Of a stretch of 64,000 nucleotides of DNA, positions 1-12,914 are shown one piece after another. The position numbers were made by a program, and so were the translations under genes. The notes under the pieces are model-generated. The model searched no databases. It was not told the origin of the DNA and saw only the letters and a program-made list of their open reading frames with translations. Position 1 is the first letter of the stretch; each line of letters begins with the position of its first letter. The stretch spans positions 15,149,747-15,213,746 of the forward strand of contig VDFB02000001.1 of assembly GCA_007258455.2 (NCBI GenBank). The letters run 5' to 3'. Origin of the DNA: Sequoia sempervirens. Its lineage: Eukaryota > Streptophyta > Pinopsida > Cupressales > Cupressaceae.

Positions 1-528
1 TAAAGGAGATTCTCAGCTTTCCATCAATATAAATTATGCTTTACTTTGAATTTAATAGATAATTATTATTCATTTTCTATTTGAATTACGACTAAAGTCT
101 TGATTGATAGGCTGATTGAAAAAAATCTATAGCTTTCAAACAATATCACATTTTTTAAATCTGAAACATGTGTCACATTCTATGCTTTGCATACTATAGG
201 ATTAAAAAAAATTAATTTCATGAAGTTTTGACCAAGTTAAGGTGGTCAAACATATGAATTTTTATATTTTTTAAAAGTTGTAATAAAAAATTCATAATTA
301 ATTATTTACTTGGAAAAAAATTACAAAAAAATATGCATCACATTAGGCCATGAGTCCTCTACTTATATCTAAAATATTTTTAAAAAATATTATCATTTTA
401 TTGTTGCTAAGGTGGTCAGACAGACACCTACTTCTTATTTTTTCCCTAAAATTTAAGTCCTACAGCATTGAAATTTCAAATTTTCACCAAAAATTAAAAA
501 AATAAAAAATAAACCTAGTAGTTTAGAA

Positions 529-1223
529 GGGTATGTGTAGGATTATGATGGGCCAAAAAATGGTGATATGATGGGTATGTGTAGGGTATGTGGCTGACGA
601 CTTTTTTTACCAAAAATTAATGAAACAAAAAGGGTTTTTAAAGGAGATTCTCAGTTTTCCACCAATATAAATTATGCTTTACTTTGAATTTAGTAAATAA
701 TTATTATTCATTTTATATTTGAATTGTGACTAAAGTCCTAATTGATAGGATGATTGATAAATATCTATAACTTTCAAATGGTATCACATTTTTTTGGTCT
801 AAAACATGTGTCACATTCTAGGCCTCGCATACTATAGGATTTTAAAAAAATTGAATTTCATGAAGTTTATATCTAAAATCTTATAAAAAATATTATCATT
901 TTATTGTGGTGAGGGTGGTTAGACAAAAACCTACCTCTTATTTTTTCCCTAAAATTTAAGTGCTATTGCATTGAAATTTCAAAATTTCACCAAATATATA
1001 TATATATTTATATATATATAAATATATATATATATACATATATATAAATAAACCTAGTAGTTTAGAAACTACATTAAATTTGCTATAGATTCTATTCTTA
1101 CATATTTTTGAAATAATATAGATTACTTATTCAAATTTTTATGTCAAGTTTCCTAACTCTAATTTTTCTAAATTTTTTGCCACTTAAGGGCCTATTTTTT
1201 CCATGATGATCCTGCACATACCC
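529..1223 (-). mobile_element. X1: MITE of the G1 family, 695 bp
   Basis: The left end reads GGGTATGTGTAGGATTATGA and the right end reads, as reverse complement, GGGTATGTGCAGGATCATCA, so these are terminal inverted repeats. The flanks are AGAA (525-528) and AAAA (1224-1227), an imperfect 4-bp target duplication. Removing the element rejoins the X0 copy, which is direct evidence that X1 inserted into X0. The body matches the left 0.7 kb of the 8.8-kb element at 24278 in reverse orientation. There is no ORF, so this is a non-autonomous element. Confidence 0.85.
993..1048. repeat. (AT)n microsatellite inside X1
   Basis: A run of alternating A and T with a few interruptions, lying where the other MITE copies have an A-rich stretch. 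It is probably a local expansion. Confidence 0.9.
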
Positions 1224-1319
1224 AAAAACTACATTCAATTTGCTATAGATTCTATTCTTACATATTTTTGAAATAATATAGATAACTTATTCAAATTTTT
1301 ACGTCAAGTTTCCTAACTC

Positions 1320-2250
1320 TGATAGGATAAAATGGAGAGCAAGTTAAAAATCTTTCATGGAGGAACAAATAACACTTGCAGCAAGAAGAGATAATTTTCA
1401 TTGAAGGGGAAAATGTGGAAGAAGTGAATATTTTTTCACAATGAGATAGTAAATTTGCATCTGTAGGGAAAAACAAATGGGTGAAGATTTTTCACAGTCA
1501 AGGTAAATTTTAAAGTGAAGGACTTTGTCAGTGGAAACTAGATATTTTTCAATTGAAGGGCATAGTGAAGAATGTCATCATGATGAGGAATATTTTTTGT
1601 TAGAGGGCAAGTGAATGCAAGATACATGAACCAAGGTGCAGATTGAAGTTTCTTTTGGAAGCAAGGGTAGTTACAAATCAATAGAGATGAAGGATCTAGG
1701 TGTCAACCGTAGATGTAGTTTTAGGGCTTGTCCTTCTTCTATATCTTTTCACGGTCAAGGTAAATCTCAAAGTGAAGTACTTTGTTAGTGGAAAGTAGAT
1801 ATTTTTCAATTGAGGGGCATAGTAAAGAATGTTATCATGATGAGGAATAGTTTTTGTTAGAGGGCAAGTGAATGCAAGATGCATGAACCAAGGTACAAAT
1901 TGGAGTTTCTTCTGGAAGCAAGGGTAGTTACAAATCAACGAAGATGAAGGATCTAGGTGTCAACCGTAGATGTAGTTTTAGGGCTTCTCCTTCGTCTATA
2001 TCTTTTCTTCCTTTCTCATTTGTACAAGTTCTGAACTTCTAGTTTAGGGGAAGGAAATAGAGAATGCTTAGCTTGGAGTTGAAGTTTATTTATAGTGACC
2101 CGAAACCACAATATCAGTTACTTTTTCTTGTTACAATATCTATGATATTACCCATATTACCCATGTTAAGTCATATTAAATCTCTGTTACCTTTTCTTGT
2201 TGTTTAAGTTATATATGTTCTTTGTATCTTCATGGAGTTTCAAATATTAT
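1320..2250. repeat. Unassigned segment with a 257-bp tandem duplication
   Basis: Sequence between two MITE copies. Positions 1492-1748 and 1749-2005 are a direct tandem duplication of about 257 bp with high but imperfect identity; the anchor TCAAGGTAAAT recurs at the same offset. The second unit is followed by 240 bp containing TTTATTTATAG (about 2087), which could be a promoter TATA box. The segment might be an LTR remnant, but no second copy or coding flank supports that. The open frames here have no recognisable domain. Confidence 0.6.
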
Positions 2251-2254
2251 AGAG

Positions 2255-3048
2255 GGGCATCTGCAGGATCATCATGGAAAAAATAAGCACTTAAGTGGCA
2301 AAAAATTTAGAAAAATCAATTGATGTAAAAATTTGAATAAGTTATCTATATTATTTAAAAAATATGTAAAAATAGAATCTGTAGCAAATTGAATGTAGCT
2401 TCTAAACTACTAGGTTTATTTAAAACAAAAAAAAATCTATTTGGTGAAAATTTGAAATTTCAATGCAGTAGTACTTAAATTTCAAGGAAAAAATAAGTAG
2501 GTGTTTGTCTGACCACCCTGACCACAATAAAATGATAATATTTTATTATAAGATTTTAGATATAGGTAGAGGACTCATGTCTCGATGTGATGCATATTTT
2601 GTTTTAATTTTTTTTCCAAGTAAATAATTAATTATAAATTTTTTATTAAAAATTTTAAAGAATATAAAAACTCGTATGTCTAACCACCTTAACTTGGTCA
2701 AAACTTCATGAAATTCAATATTTCTTTTTTTAATCCTATAGTATGCAAAGCATAGAATGTGACACATATTTTATATTCAAAAAATGTGATACCATTTGAA
2801 AGCTATAGATGTTTTTGAATCAACCTATCAATCAGGAATTTAGTCGTAATTCAAATAGAAAATAAATAATAATTATTTATTAAATTCAAAATAAATCATA
2901 GTTTATATTGGTGGAAAGCTAAGAATCTCTTTCAAAAACCCTTTTTGAATATTTCATCAATTTTGGGTAAAAAAAGTCATCTGCCACATACCCTACATAT
3001 ACCCATCATATTGCCACTTTTTGGCCCATCATGATCCTGCACATACGT
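2255..3048 (+). mobile_element. X2: MITE of the G1 family, 794 bp
   Basis: It starts GGGCATCTGCAGGATCATCA and ends GATCCTGCACATACGT, diverged versions of the family termini. The flanks are AGAG at 2251-2254 and AGAG at 3049-3052, a perfect 4-bp target duplication. It has the same orientation as the left end of G1 and matches that end over most of its length. The last 40 bp (GCCACTTTTTGG and following) match the right end of G1. It is non-coding; open frames within it carry no domain. Confidence 0.85.
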
Positions 3049-3450
3049 AGAGGCTAAATTTGAGAGAATTTTTTCTATTAACCCTCTATGTGTTTGAGAT
3101 GAAAATATCTAAGTTATGTGTTCTCATCAATGTTCAATATAAATGGGATTATGCTTGAACTTGGTAGAATTTATAATACCCATCACTCATATACCTAAGA
3201 ATTATCCACTTTCATAGGTTTATAATTTGTTGCTTGGCATGAGTTTATCATACATTCAAGCCTACAATTAGGAACACCCTCCTGATTCTTGTGGAGCTCA
3301 AAGTGCAAAAGGCTTTCATAGCCTTGTTCATTGGCTTTTCTTGTCTTCAACCTATTGATAGTGCAGATTCCTTGTCCTAAATATATAATCCCCTAGTTTA
3401 GGCATTATGTTGCTCCTTAGGGTTGAAGGTTGCAAGAAAAATAACCAACA

Positions 3451-3722
3451 GGAGGTAGGGAGAGGTAGGTATAGAGAGGTAAGGTGAATGGAATAGAGGG
3501 AAAGGTAGGTAGAGATAGTGAGGGGAGATAGAGAGAAGTAAATATGGAAGGGGATAGAGGTAGAGAGAGGGGGGAAGGTGGGAAGGAGGGAGAGGTAGGT
3601 AGAAAGAGAGGTAGGGTGGAAGAGATTAAGGAAAATTTAGGTAGAGAGGGAGAGGGTGAGTGGAGATAGAGAGAAGTAGAGAGGGAAGGGGAGAGAGAAG
3701 GGAAGGGGAGAGAGAGAGAGAT
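3451..3722 (+). repeat. Purine-rich low-complexity tract, about 270 bp
   Basis: Almost uninterrupted A and G on the plus strand, built from variants of GAGAGGTAGG and GGGAGAG and ending in (GA)n. Only scattered T and rare C break it. It is a degenerate short-motif repeat. Confidence 0.85.
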
Positions 3723-4129
3723 GTATATATTGATCCTAGATCCTTGTAGTTTTATTTATGATTTTATTATAAAAATATTATATTTAATACTTCATTTTAT
3801 TTATGATTTTATGATTTTATTATAAAAAATATTATATTTAATATTTACTAATATTATAACATATGTTAAATTTCAATCTATAGTCAACCAGAAAAACTAA
3901 GAAACAATTTTTTTTGTTAACTCTCATAAACGGATATATGTTTCTTAACTTTAAAAAATGGATATCTTTTTTTCAACTTTAAAAATGGATATATTTTATT
4001 AATGGATATCCTATTTTTGACAAAAAAAATTCTTCAGTTATTGCCTCAAGATTGCTTTGGGAATTGGCTTGTGGGTGTCAAACCTAAAAAATCAATTGCC
4101 CCAACATGTTTAGAAGGGTTTGAGTTCTT

Positions 4130-4480
4130 TTTTGGACTTCACACTTTGTGCTAACGATTTTTTAGCCCAAATTTGATAAAACAAAAATGGTTTATTTAGT
4201 AAGCTGTTAGTATTCTAGCAATATAAGATATGCTATATTTTGAATTTAATAGATTATTATTATTGATTTTCTTCTTGCACTATGTATAAAGTCCTATTTG
4301 AGAGGTTGATTGAAATATATATTTTCCAAATTATGTTAATAAAATATTAAATTTTCCAAATTATGTTAATAAACTATTAAATTTTTATGTGAATTTTTTA
4401 AGTCTAATTTTTTTTATTTTCATTTCCAATTAGAGGCATAGTTTGGCCGATCAAAATTATGCACTTGTCCAATAAAAATA
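4130..4480 (-). repeat. Decayed G1-family MITE copy
   Basis: The order of blocks follows X1: GATAAAACAAAAATGGTTT, then an AATATAAGATATGCTATATTTTG block, then the AATAGATTATTATTATT block, ending in GGCATAGTTTGGCCGATC near 4450. Identity is clearly lower than between X0, X1 and X2, and neither terminus is preserved, so the borders are approximate. Confidence 0.5.
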
Positions 4481-6525
4481 GAAGTATCTCAAGCAACTAA
4501 AATTGATGTGGTGTACATAGAAGAGTGAGTAAAATAATTACCATAATTAGAAGCACCAAGATGACTATAGTAAAGAATACCTTGACCATCAAAATAAAAA
4601 GCATCATGATGAATAGAATAAAAAAATTATGACCACAAGATACCACTAAAGATCATGAATCTTGATCATGTCTTCATGTAGGCATATCTTGGGTGGGTTG
4701 TACAAATTGTATTAATAATTCCTTCTCAATGTATAAATCTACATATTCAACATTGATTCCAATGCATAAAATGGTAATCCCTCAATATGTTGGATGTGAA
4801 ACCACATGCTAATGTACATGGTTGATCATAATCTTGCATAGTATGAAAAATCCTTTGATGATGAAAACATGCATCATAAAATGTACCCTAATATATGTAT
4901 AGAGAGGATGGTTGATTAGGTGTAGGATCAATAATTGGGTGTCTCATTTCTTAGAATTTTAAAAAGATATCTACCACAAAATTATATGTATTTGTATAAT
5001 TCCCTTAATTTATTTCCTTTAGGAACCCTATATAAATAAGCAACAAATGTCTCAAATGTAGTTGTAAATGTACAACCCCTTTTTCCATCCATATATATAT
5101 GTGACCCAATACTATCCTTCAATTAAATATTTCATATCCTCATGCACTTCCTTTTTTTTTTTTTAAATGACAAGGAATATCCAAATAATTAGCAACAAGG
5201 TCCATATAAACCTTAGTGTATAATTGTTGTAAAAATATTATAACATATACTCATTGTTTATATAATAATCTTGTGAAATCTGGAAATTTAGGGTAAATCA
5301 AAGTTGAAATATGAAGATATGCACATAGTAATTGAATAAATGTATTTCTTACTCATTTATGACCACCAAACTACCATCATCAAAAATTGTCATTTCCTCA
5401 ACACTAGATTATGGTCTAATCCCCTATAAACCTATTATATTTATTCTAAGGTCATCTAATATTCCTTGAAAATATATTTTATATTATCTAGCACTTGGTT
5501 TGGAGATTGTAAAATACTCTCTAGATTATTAATCTTTGTAAAATGATGATAGACTATAATTTCTAAAAGATATCCAACTAAATTAGTTTACATAAAATAA
5601 TTATAAATTTTTATTATGATAAGTTTAAAAAATCTTGAATAAATTTAATCACAACAATTATAAATAAATAAAATTTTGAAACTAATTAATTTATATAAAA
5701 CCACTAAATTAATTCAGGCTAAGATAATTTTATATTTTATTTTAAATAAATAATACACTTGCAAATAAATTCATTCTCGTAAAATTAAAAAATAAATTAT
5801 TTCACTTAAATTCATTACATTAAATTTCTAAATAAAATAATTTTATATTTTATTTTGAATAAATTTAAAAATTATAAATGAATTTCTACAAGAGGGAATC
5901 AAAGTTTAGTGGATTACGAAGGACATTAATATTGATCCCTTCAATTTCCTTCATCTTAATGAGGGTAGGAGACATGTTGATATTCCTTCAAACTTTCATT
6001 TATTGTGGTGTTACAGAGGAGTTATTTAAGTTAGATTATACTTCTTAAATCACTTCCAAAGGAAGGCTCATAAAATTAATTCACATGAACCTTTGTGATC
6101 TATATACAACTCTATAAAAATTATTAAAAACATTTGATGATAAAATTTTAATAATTATGAAAATGGAAGGTGATTGTAAAAGAAAAATTATGGATGGTCA
6201 AGAAGAGATGTTGAATGGTATCATGCTAACATTAGGGATTTAGAGGACATTCATCATATTTTGATATCTCTTATAGACGAAAATGAGGAATTTGGTGCAC
6301 CAATTGTACAAATTTTTCATTAGGGTTGGTGCTAGAATAATCTTAATTCTACAAATTTTGTGAAACCTAAAAATCATGAATGTTAACCTCTTTTGTTGTT
6401 TTCTTCAAATATTTAATTTTATCTTGTATATATTTGGACCTTGGCCTTATTCATAATATTTTTTTTTTTAAAAATTATGACAAATTCTCAATAAATTATT
6501 TATCATATTATATATTGTATATGCA

Positions 6526-7663
6526 TAAAATTGTTCATGTCTAAATCGAGGTATTTAATTAAATATTTTATTATTTAATTAATTTCTCTAAAGTCCTCTA
6601 CATATGATTAAATTTAATTAATTTAATTATATTGTTCACTCACTTTATTCTTCCACCATAATTAAATAAATTCACTTTATTTAATTATTCCATATGTCTA
6701 CTTAATTAATTAAATAAATACTCTTTATTTATTTTAATTAATTATCACCTTTTTGAATTTAATTAATTCCTTTGATTTAATTAAATTTAAATATTTCCTT
6801 TCTCCTATTAAAATCTTTCTTCTAATTAATAAATATTTTATTTAATTAATTTCATCCACATGTCATTTCTTAAGAAATTTAATTAAATATCTTTCATATA
6901 TTTTCAAATCATAATTAAATATTTTATTTAATTATGAAATCCTCCATTATTCTTGAAATCTTGAGTAAATATTCTATTTTAAGAAAAATCTTCCATGTCA
7001 CCAATAAATGAATAATGAATTTCATAAATTCATTATTTATCTTCAAAATCTTTCTAAAATCTCATAAAAAGATGATTTCTACAATTCATCTTTATCATCT
7101 CATCTTATCTCTTCTTCGAAAAAGGAAACAAAGTTTGTTTTTTGTTTTCTTCTATTTATCTCTCCAGTCTTATCCATCTTCGACCGTTCGATCTACTAGG
7201 AATTTTCACAGTCGTTGATCACCTTAGCTAATCAGAATCTTTCAAAAAATCTATAAATATCTCTGTGAATCCAAGCATTGGTTACACACAACACACGCAT
7301 ACATTAGAGCTTACTTGCATTCTAGCATTCTAGCATTCTAGCATTGTCATTATCAGTTTTAACATTCATAGCATTTTCATAATCTTCAATTCAAGTAATC
7401 ATGTTTAGATTAAGCATAATCATATCTTAGCATAGAACACATTCATCTTCAATCTTGTTCTCTAGGAAGACCGTTTGTTGAGCCTAGCCCAAGATATGAG
7501 AGCAAGCTGGAATCGAGGAGAAAACTAGAGATAGAGGAAAATGTAACATCTTTGAAGCATAAATAGAGTTTTCATGTCTTTATTTTATGCTTTGATTTAA
7601 AGTTTCATTGGTGTGTTTGATTTATTGTTTTTACATTTGATACACATAAAAATCGATCACACA
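6526..7663 (+). repeat. D1: 5' LTR of the Ty3/gypsy element S1
   Basis: It begins TGTATATGCATAAAATTG and ends ATCGATCACACA, so it has TG...CA ends, 1138 bp. An inverted copy with the same ends lies at 55996-57144, where a polypurine tract marks the LTR start. The U3 part is full of AATTAAATAAA-type runs. A TATA box lies at 7252-7260. It is followed directly by a primer-binding-like sequence (7664 onward), which fixes the 3' border. A short CATTCTAG repeat sits at about 7318-7345. Confidence 0.85.
7252..7260 (+). promoter_or_regulatory. TATA box of LTR D1
   Basis: TATAAATAT lies about 410 bp before the LTR end. The same box is conserved in the inverted LTR copy D2 (about 56398-56410, minus), which supports a role in element transcription. 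Confidence 0.6.
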
Positions 7664-7690
7664 TTTTTGGTGCCCACCGTGGGGCCTTTG
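7664..7690 (+). other. Primer-binding-site region of S1
   Basis: TTTTTGGTGCCCACCGTGGGG directly follows the LTR terminus CACACA. A TTTGGTGCC-CACCGTGGGG start of the internal region is typical of plant Tat-type Ty3/gypsy elements. The matching tRNA cannot be named from the sequence alone. Confidence 0.6.
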
Positions 7691-10113
7691 CCCCATTTTT
7701 GACATTCACTTGCAAGTTTTATGATAGGATCTCACCTTTTGAAATTTGGATTTCTGAAAATTTTCTCATTTTAGTGCATACGTGGTTTTCTTTAATGCAT
7801 ACAAGATTTTTAGCATCGCTTTTGCAGGTTTTTCAGCACATCTAGGAATTGTTTCGGCACATATAGGGAACAAAATGGTGCAGCTGGGGAACATTACGAT
7901 GCTTATAGGGAACAAAATGGCACATACACTTGGTTTACTTTATTAGAATTTTGTAAAAGAAAATTTCTTTGCATTTTCTTTTAGCACATTTAGGGATTTT
8001 TGTAGCACTTTTACTATCTGTCTTAGCGCATTTGTTGTCTTTTTTAGTGCATTTTCTCTTTGTTTTATCACTTAAAGGTTGTAACTAAACAAATTTCGTA
8101 GTCTAACACCTTTCACAGACAGAGCTTTTTTGGTTAAAAAGAAGCAATCCTAGGATAGTCACATCTGGTTAAAAAGAATCAACCTTAGGGTAGACATGGA
8201 TAAAAATGAAGCAATTTAAGATAGTCACCACACAATGATTTTTGTAGTTAAAATGAATCCCATGTTTTTTGTTAAGCAACATCTTCACATAGATTAAATA
8301 ATTGTCATTTGGGCTCTAAAAAGAACTATGATCGCTTTGTCTGTGGCAATAGGTCTATGCTCTCCCCTTAACTGGGTGATTAGAATACGAAACTTGCCTT
8401 TTCAATTCCATGTAATTTTAATGCTTTATTACATCTTGTAGAGGGCTTTCTCTTGTGGGAAAAAGTACTCACCCAAGAGGAATGACCGAAGTGGGTTCAA
8501 CCCAAAGCCAGGTTATTCCAACCCACTATAAAATTTAAAGCAAATCTGGGGAAACCCACTTTTTTCGGTAGTGTGCAAGATAACCATCCCAAAAGCCTTT
8601 GTTCTAAAGGTTGGGAGGTCTCTTGAGGGATTTTATTATTTTCACACTGAATTGGAATGCTTACTATGAACCTAGTGTAGTAGTTAGCCAAAGTTAGTTT
8701 TCGAACATCCTAATAATCACAGTGCAAGGGGAGGGAAGAATATTCCCCCAAGACACTCACCATATAACTACCAAGGATTGTTTGCTCAGGGGATCCGGTA
8801 TCCACTTCTATCACTTTGAGTACATGCCTGGAAAAGAAAAAAACATGGGCACCCCTTCAGGGGTGACACGGTTGTGTGAGTTGACACAATTCTAAGATGT
8901 GGGCTATTGATTATTAGGATGACCTACTTGAGTACTAAGAGTGAGTCTACCTGAATTTTTTGTTGTGTGAAACCTATGAAAACACTTTTTAAAAAAAAAA
9001 TTCCAAATTCACTTGATGTTTAGCATAGGTCTTAAAAACAACTATTTTCAGAGTGTTTGTTGTTTTTTCAATCACATTAATTTAGACAAAGGATCATCCA
9101 AAATGAACATGCAAAAATTTAGCTTAAAACTGTTTGAAACTGTTTGAAAAAAAATGCTTTGGAAAACTATTTTAGCGCATCTAGGACATAGAGTAGCACA
9201 TATAAGGTCTATTCTAGCACATTCACTGGCTAGTTCAGCACTTTTAGAGCCTGTTTTAGCGCATACATTGAACATTTTGTAAACAGTTTATGTCACTGTC
9301 AAAGTATTTTTCTATAGCGCATATAGGACACAGAGTTGCGCATCTAAGGTCTGCTGTAACACATTTTACTATTTCTCTAATGCATATACATGTTTCTACA
9401 TCACATATAGGGTACAGAGTAGCACATCTATCATTTTACAAAATTTCTACTATTGACAGATCCGAGTTTATAACATCTCCAGTCTAGTAACCTTTTGACA
9501 TTTATCTCATTCTTAGAGAGTGGAAATCAACCAAATCTATCAAGAAATTGATTGTCAATAGGATCAAGAAACCTAAGAAACATTTAGGTTACAAGAAAAA
9601 TTTGCAACAAAGGAAGTTTTTGTATAAAATTTGAAATGTCTTGCTTCATCACCGTCAGTTTCTTCATAGATACCAAGATTTTTCTAGGGGGTTTACTGAT
9701 GAATATGTTGTAGAGCCTTTATATTCACGAGCATATTTCTAGAGAAGAGCTCTATCTCAATGACACAATCACAATCAACATCTTGAGTTTGATTATCTAC
9801 TACAACCTTCCATTGAGTTTCCAACACATCCCAGTCAAATCCTTCAGTTATCTTAATTAGGCTATTTGATATACTTATCATTCTTTGAAAACAAAGATCA
9901 AATCTTAAAAGTGCACCTTTCAAACAAATTTTTGATTTCGCGATTCAACTTCCCCAACAAGATTCTGACATCCTTCGTCATTGGAAGCCACAATCAAGAA
10001 TTAGGAACATCTTTTGATCATATCATAAGATTTTCATCTTATTAGATCAAAACATCATCATCTATGCACTTATCAAATTATGATCTAAGTCTAGAAGAAT
10101 TTTTCAAAATCAT
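7664..10113 (+). other. Untranslated leader of S1
   Basis: A 2.4-kb leader between LTR and gag, without a convincing ORF. It contains scattered copies of a short motif close to TAGCGCATCTAGG or AGCACATATAGGG (7764-8060 and 9170-9430). A block around 8450-8900 containing GGGAAAAAGTACTCACCCAA recurs at 63575 in the leader of another element. Long non-coding leaders are usual in this clade. Small open frames here have no domain. Confidence 0.6.
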
Positions 10114-11231
10114 ATGCCTATTTTTACAAGATCTCAATACAATAAGCTAAAAGAGGATATTCAACAAGAATATCATACCCAAAGAACTCAAGAAGAAGGT
10201 GAGAATAGTAATCCCCTTTATAGTGTGAGTCAAAATCCCCTCTTTAACGACAACATGGCTGAAAGAGAAGAAAATCCATTCCAAAAATATAGGGATATGA
10301 GAAAAACTCCTGTAGATAATGATGATGAATGAGATGAAGAACATCTTAGAGAGGCTAAGCAAGATCCCAAATTTCAAAAATCCTTAGAAAATATTTTGGA
10401 GTGCAATAAAGAAAAATATTTCTTGTATCTAGCTGAAAAAGGAGCTAAATTGCCTCATGATTTTGATACTAAAAACATAAAGAGTAATACTGACGAGATA
10501 CCCTTGTCTAATATTAGTGCCTTGTCTCAACAGATTAAAGCACTACAAGGAAAAGTTAAAGATCTACAAGGGGGAGCCACAACAAATACATACGCTCTTG
10601 ATGACATACGTCCTTATCCTTTTGACTGACATCTCAACATGATCCTATTTCCAAAACATTGTGAGATCCCAAAGTTTGATCGTTATAATGGGAAATCAGA
10701 TCCAATTGATCATATCAGAGACTTCTGAAATATGACTTTAGAGTTTTCTCATGAGGAGACATACTTGATGTGTTTGTTCCCTAGAAGTCTTGGAGGCCAA
10801 TCTATGGAATGGCTATTGAAAATCACACTGCCTATCAAGACATTTGAGGAATTGATTAATGAGTTCATATCATAATATTCCTACAACATACAACATCAAA
10901 TAACCATGATTGATCTCTGCAAGGCTAAACAAAAACCTGGTGAGCCATTCATTACATTTCTTCAAAGATGGAGAAGATTGTTCGCTAGATACCCATGCCA
11001 TGTTCCTAAAAAGGAAAAGATCACCACTTTCATAAACAACTTGGATCAAGAGATGAGCTATCATCTTAATCTTCATTGTTCTTCCTCTTTTCAGAAATTG
11101 ATTGAAAATTCCATCACCATTGAAAGTGCCTTGGTCCAGAGAGGGATAATAAAACTTGATAAGGACAATCCTAGCTCATCAAATCACCAAAATGACAAGT
11201 CTAAGTTTTGGACTCGCAACAAAATGTGGTG
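10114..11231 (+). pseudogene. gag: S1 gag (capsid) region, broken
   Basis: One reading frame carries retrotransposon gag from MPIFTRSQ onward, interrupted by in-frame stops at about 10330, 10627, 10726 and 10873 and ending at 11230. The core gag domain is recognisable by order and spacing: IPKFDRYNGKSDP, then GGQSMEWL, then KQKPGEPFITFLQRWRRL. Gag forms the particle that packages element RNA. The stops show that this copy cannot make an intact protein. The frame then shifts into the nucleocapsid and protease part. This is established family knowledge plus motifs seen directly. Confidence 0.85.
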
Positions 11232-12824
11232 AATGATGTTGTAGATGAAAATAATATCTCGACTAAGCCATTTGTTCTTAGTGCTCCTCACAACAATAAC
11301 TATAACAATGTCAACTCAGTCACAAATCAGGGAAACAATCCTCCTCCTTTGAGGAATAACGTGAATCAAACTTCTAACCCCAATCAAGGGAATACCACCA
11401 ATCAAGGTTACCATGGAAATGATAACAACAAGAATGCCTTATGAAATACCTCAAACAAAAATCCACAATGATCTTCATTCTTCTCTAACAAAAGAACTTT
11501 TACTCCACTAGGTCAATCCTTAGAATCTGCATTCAAAAAATTGATGGCTAAAAATGCTCTTACTTTTCTGCCTCAATGCAATTTTGAACCCAGTGTGAAG
11601 CCTCCATCATGGAATGATGCATACTATTGTGATTATCATCAGTGCAATGGCCATTACACAAATAATTTTCAAGCCTTGAAAAATAAAGTACAAGACTTAA
11701 TCGAAAATGGCACCATCACAATAAAAGGACACCAACAATCAAACGAAAACCACAAAGCATTTCACAACCCTTTTCCCAACTATCAAAAGGTTGAGTCTTT
11801 GGGAAAAAGTGTGAATCATATCAATGATCATATAATCAATCATATTTACACCAATGATGAGTGGGTCAATGTTATAAAAGTTAAGGAAAAGATGGAATAT
11901 AGAGAAGTCAACGCAACAAGGGAACACGCTAGAATTGTCTTAAAGGGTGCTTCCTTAAAATCCATTGTACCCCTACCTCAACATCAATATGACTTGTTCA
12001 ATCAACTTGGAAAAACTCCTACTCAAATTTTTATCTTAGAACTCCTGAAGATTTCCCTAGCACACAAGGAAATTCTAGAAAAGGCCCTCGTTGAAATGAC
12101 TGTATCCACCAATCTGGATGTGGACCAATTTCAAGCCATGGTGGGACACTTATCCTCGCCCACATGCCTTTCATTCTCTAAAAAAGATGATGTATCCATG
12201 ACACATCCCCATAATTCATCACTATACTTAGAAGTCATGATCCACAAGTTTCGTGTCAAATGCATCCTAATAGATAGAGGTGTTGGTTTGAACATATGTA
12301 CTATGAAGTTAGTTCAAGCTTTAGGATTTCTTGAGGAATCCATTGATCCTAGAAGAAAGATTACTATTAAAGCCTACAATGATGAGGAAAGAGCATCCAA
12401 GGGTTTAATCATGCTACCAATCAGAGTGGGACCTATTATCAAGAATATCTTCTATCAAGTGTTGGATCATGATCTTGCATACATCTTGTTGGTTCATCCT
12501 TGGATCCACGAAATGCAAGTTGTACCATCCACATATCATCAATTTCTTAAGTTTCCTTATGAACAACATGATATCACAATACCAGTTGATAATTCAAATA
12601 GTCAGACTCATACCAACATCAAAGCTAGTCAAGACACATTGATTACCAACAATCGAGAAGCTTCTGCTAGTACTTCTCTCAAAATTGATACACAAATCAG
12701 TCAGTTAACCAAAAGCTTTGACAAGAAAATATGGTTCAAGGATAATGGAGTTGGGGATTACTCTCTTTGTCTTGTTAATCTACCTATATCACCTCAGTTG
12801 CATGGACAACCCTCTATTGCATGA
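11208..12824 (+). pseudogene. S1 gag C-terminus and aspartic protease, degenerate
   Basis: A frame shifted relative to gag. It starts with an Asn-rich linker (11208-11444), has stops at about 11443 and 11470, then a 427-codon open stretch from 11541. Early in this stretch YCDYHQCNGHYTNNF resembles the Cys/His knuckle seen before the protease in plant Tat elements, with the last Cys replaced by Phe. Near residue 245, CILIDRGVGLNI matches the retroviral-type protease active site (usual form D-S/G-G-A), keeping Asp but with Gly replaced by Arg. The enzyme would mature the polyprotein; this copy is probably inactive. Confidence 0.75.
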
Positions 12825-12914
12825 CAGCAAATATCTGTAACATCAACATCAACGCAACCACCAACAAAGCGAAATACAAAGTCTAATGGCCGATTTATCA
12901 AAGAAAAATTCCCC

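Larger units (their letters stand above)
1..1319 (-). repeat. X0: partial G1-related MITE, interrupted
   Basis: Non-coding, AT-rich copy of the MITE family described at 529-1223, in the same orientation. It runs off the left window edge, is split by the X1 copy between 528 and 1224, and resumes with the expected next bases (AACTACATTCAATTTGC). It stops matching at about 1319, short of its terminal inverted repeat. Long blocks match 2400-2960 and 24400-24950 in inverse orientation. No coding capacity is visible. Confidence 0.75.
3049..6525. other. Gene-free AT-rich sequence with a purine tract and an old MITE
   Basis: No gene or RNA recognised. Two things stand out: a purine-rich strand at 3451-3722, and a strongly decayed relative of the MITE at about 4130-4480 (annotated separately). 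The rest (4480-6525) is A/T-rich with no coding signal, and I see nothing else in it. Confidence 0.6.
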
